Below are positions 5,276 to 5,799 of a stretch of 5,799 nucleotides of DNA, piece after piece. Position numbers and translations under genes: made by a program. Under the pieces are notes generated by a model. It worked only from the letters and a program-made list of their open reading frames with translations, was not told the origin of the DNA and did no database searches. Where the stretch lies: assembly GCA_030667735.1 (NCBI GenBank), contig DAOUVG010000117.1:1-5799 (forward strand), given 5' to 3'. The DNA comes from Dehalococcoidales bacterium (GTDB lineage: Bacteria; Chloroflexota; Dehalococcoidia; Dehalococcoidales; Fen-1064). The stretch's first letter is position 1. Each line of letters starts with the position of its first letter.

Positions 5276-5309
5276 CTCCGTCGGGTTAAAAGCCCGGCGG
5301 AGTTTTTTT
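5276..5309 (+). terminator. Rho-independent terminator ending the structural operon
   Basis: A 12-pair stem (5276-5287 with 5291-5302, containing CTCCG/CGGAG and CGGG/CCCG and two T-G wobbles), an AAA loop and seven consecutive T (5303-5309). It acts on the + strand only; the opposite strand lacks a T-run. It lies directly after the 70-residue gene and separates the phage structural genes from the signal-peptide gene to the right. Confidence 0.9.
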
Positions 5310-5557
5310 ATCCACGACGTGGCGTGATGATATTCCCGCGGGATGACATCCCGCAGTTAGTTTACCGTTGTGTCACTCTTTTCACTTGAAGCCCTGAAAC
5401 AGGACAGGATTCGCCAACGTTTATGAAATATTTAGAAAGAAGGAGGGCATGTTTACCGTCTGTTTAGTATCCCAGGCCTACGCTGATAGTAGGAGACCGA
5501 AGCCAGAGGAAATACGTAGAGGACTTTCGTCTCCAAGTATAAGGCGGGAGGTCCGTG
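5310..5557. other. Intergenic region with odd-centred palindromes and an inverted repeat
   Basis: No convincing gene fills this 248-bp gap. It holds two perfect palindromes around a single A: CCACG-A-CGTGG (5312-5322) and GCGGGATG-A-CATCCCGC (5338-5354). These shapes suit dimeric repressor operators better than RNA hairpins. An AT-rich patch at 5420-5436 might contain a promoter -10, but no -35 partner was convincing. Further on, GGAGAC (5492-5497) pairs with GTCTCC (5529-5534), with GAA/TTC continuing the stem across a bulged C, in the possible leader of the 5558 gene. A Shine-Dalgarno-like GGAGGG (5442-5447) is only one base from an ATG at 5449; the 72-codon frame from there runs out of frame through the signal-peptide gene and is doubtful. 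Confidence 0.5.
5547..5552 (+). promoter_or_regulatory. Ribosome binding site deciding the GTG start at 5558
   Basis: GGAGGT lies 5 bases before GTG 5558 and only 2 before the alternative GTG at 5555. An in-frame TAA at 5540-5542 rules out any earlier start, so 5558 is preferred. Confidence 0.65.
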
Positions 5558-5799
5558 GTGAGGAAGAGGTGGGCAAAGCTTCTCATACCCTTACTGGGCG
5601 TGTCCCTTCTTGGCGCACTGATGGTCTCGTACGCCTACGCCTCCGTAGATGCCGATGCCTCCGGTAATGCTGTATACGCAGAGTCTGCCGTGACCTTCTC
5701 GGAGTCGAACGAAGTCCCTTCCATAGAGGAAACCCCTGATGTTCCCACGTTGACCGCCCCGGTAGGAGTCCTGCCCGGGCATGTATTCGTGGTCGGCAA
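5558..5799 (+). CDS. Secreted or membrane-anchored protein, N-terminal part (runs off right edge)
   Basis: An 80-codon open frame from GTG 5558 to the window end. It begins with a textbook signal peptide: basic MRKRWAK (1-7), a hydrophobic core LLIPLLGVSLLGALMV (8-23), and an A-Y-A cleavage site near residue 28, giving a predicted mature start at SVDADASGN. The mature segment is acidic and serine/proline-rich, with SESNEVPSIEETPDVPTL (50-67), as in a linker before a folded domain, and ends in a hydrophobic VGVLPGHVFVVG where the window stops. No domain can be named from what is visible. It lies beyond the operon terminator, so it is probably transcribed on its own. It may be a host gene flanking a prophage, a phage-carried cargo gene, or an exported phage lysis or surface factor; the sequence does not decide between these. 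Confidence 0.65.
   Translation, partial: MRKRWAKLLIPLLGVSLLGALMVSYAYASVDADASGNAVYAESAVTFSESNEVPSIEETPDVPTLTAPVGVLPGHVFVVG

Noticed and set aside
5449..5667. 72-codon frame with a GGAGGG one base before its ATG
   Set aside because: Spacing is too short for efficient initiation and the last 110 bases run out of frame through a clear signal-peptide gene. Kept only as a possible leader peptide.
1..5799. CRISPR array, tRNA, rRNA or insertion-sequence ends
   Set aside because: No regularly spaced repeats, cloverleaf, rRNA motifs or transposase sequence were seen on either strand. The only tandem repeat is the 18-bp unit at 2417.

Overview
The window is a stretch of a tailed-phage (or prophage) genome with bacterial-style translation signals. 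It carries a compact head and tail structural operon on the + strand, running about 323-5240 and closed by a strong intrinsic terminator at 5276-5309. The genes use strong purine-rich Shine-Dalgarno sites and several stop/start overlaps, and the DNA is GC-rich. From memory, the structural proteins look most like those of prophages in Chloroflexota (Dehalococcoidia-like) metagenomic genomes. No search was run, so that host assignment is a weak inference.

Left edge (1-322): on the - strand there is the 5' part of a tyrosine recombinase (1-170, running off the window) preceded by a 43-codon reading frame (167-298) that overlaps it by ATGA. Back to back with this, the + strand opens directly into the body of a major capsid protein (323-1126) that has no ribosome binding site, no ATG and apparently no N-terminal arm. 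The junction therefore looks like a recombination, insertion or assembly breakpoint. This is the most puzzling part of the window.

Head genes (323-2862): major capsid protein, then a DUF2190-like capsid decoration protein (1252-1662), a head-tail adaptor-like protein (1799-2431) and a small phage protein with an LPxxAFA motif (2533-2862). The two gaps flanking the decoration gene are full of RNA hairpins: three in a row at 1129-1218, and a long one at 1682-1729 with a smaller one at 1731-1749. The adaptor gene ends inside an 18-bp tandem repeat that creates repeated stop-start codons.

Tail genes (2912-5240): one large 667-residue protein joins an Asp-box beta-propeller-like region to a tail-hub-like C-terminal half. 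A 38-residue gene (4915-5031) overlaps it by one base and overlaps the next gene (70 residues, 5028-5240) by four bases, so the three are probably translationally coupled. No tape measure, tail tube or sheath gene lies between the head and hub genes, which is compatible with a short-tailed particle or a rearranged or incomplete cluster.

Right edge (5310-5799): after the terminator comes about 250 bp of non-coding DNA with two short odd-centred palindromes and an inverted repeat. A new gene then starts at GTG 5558, with a clear signal peptide, and runs off the window. It belongs to a separate transcription unit from the structural operon.
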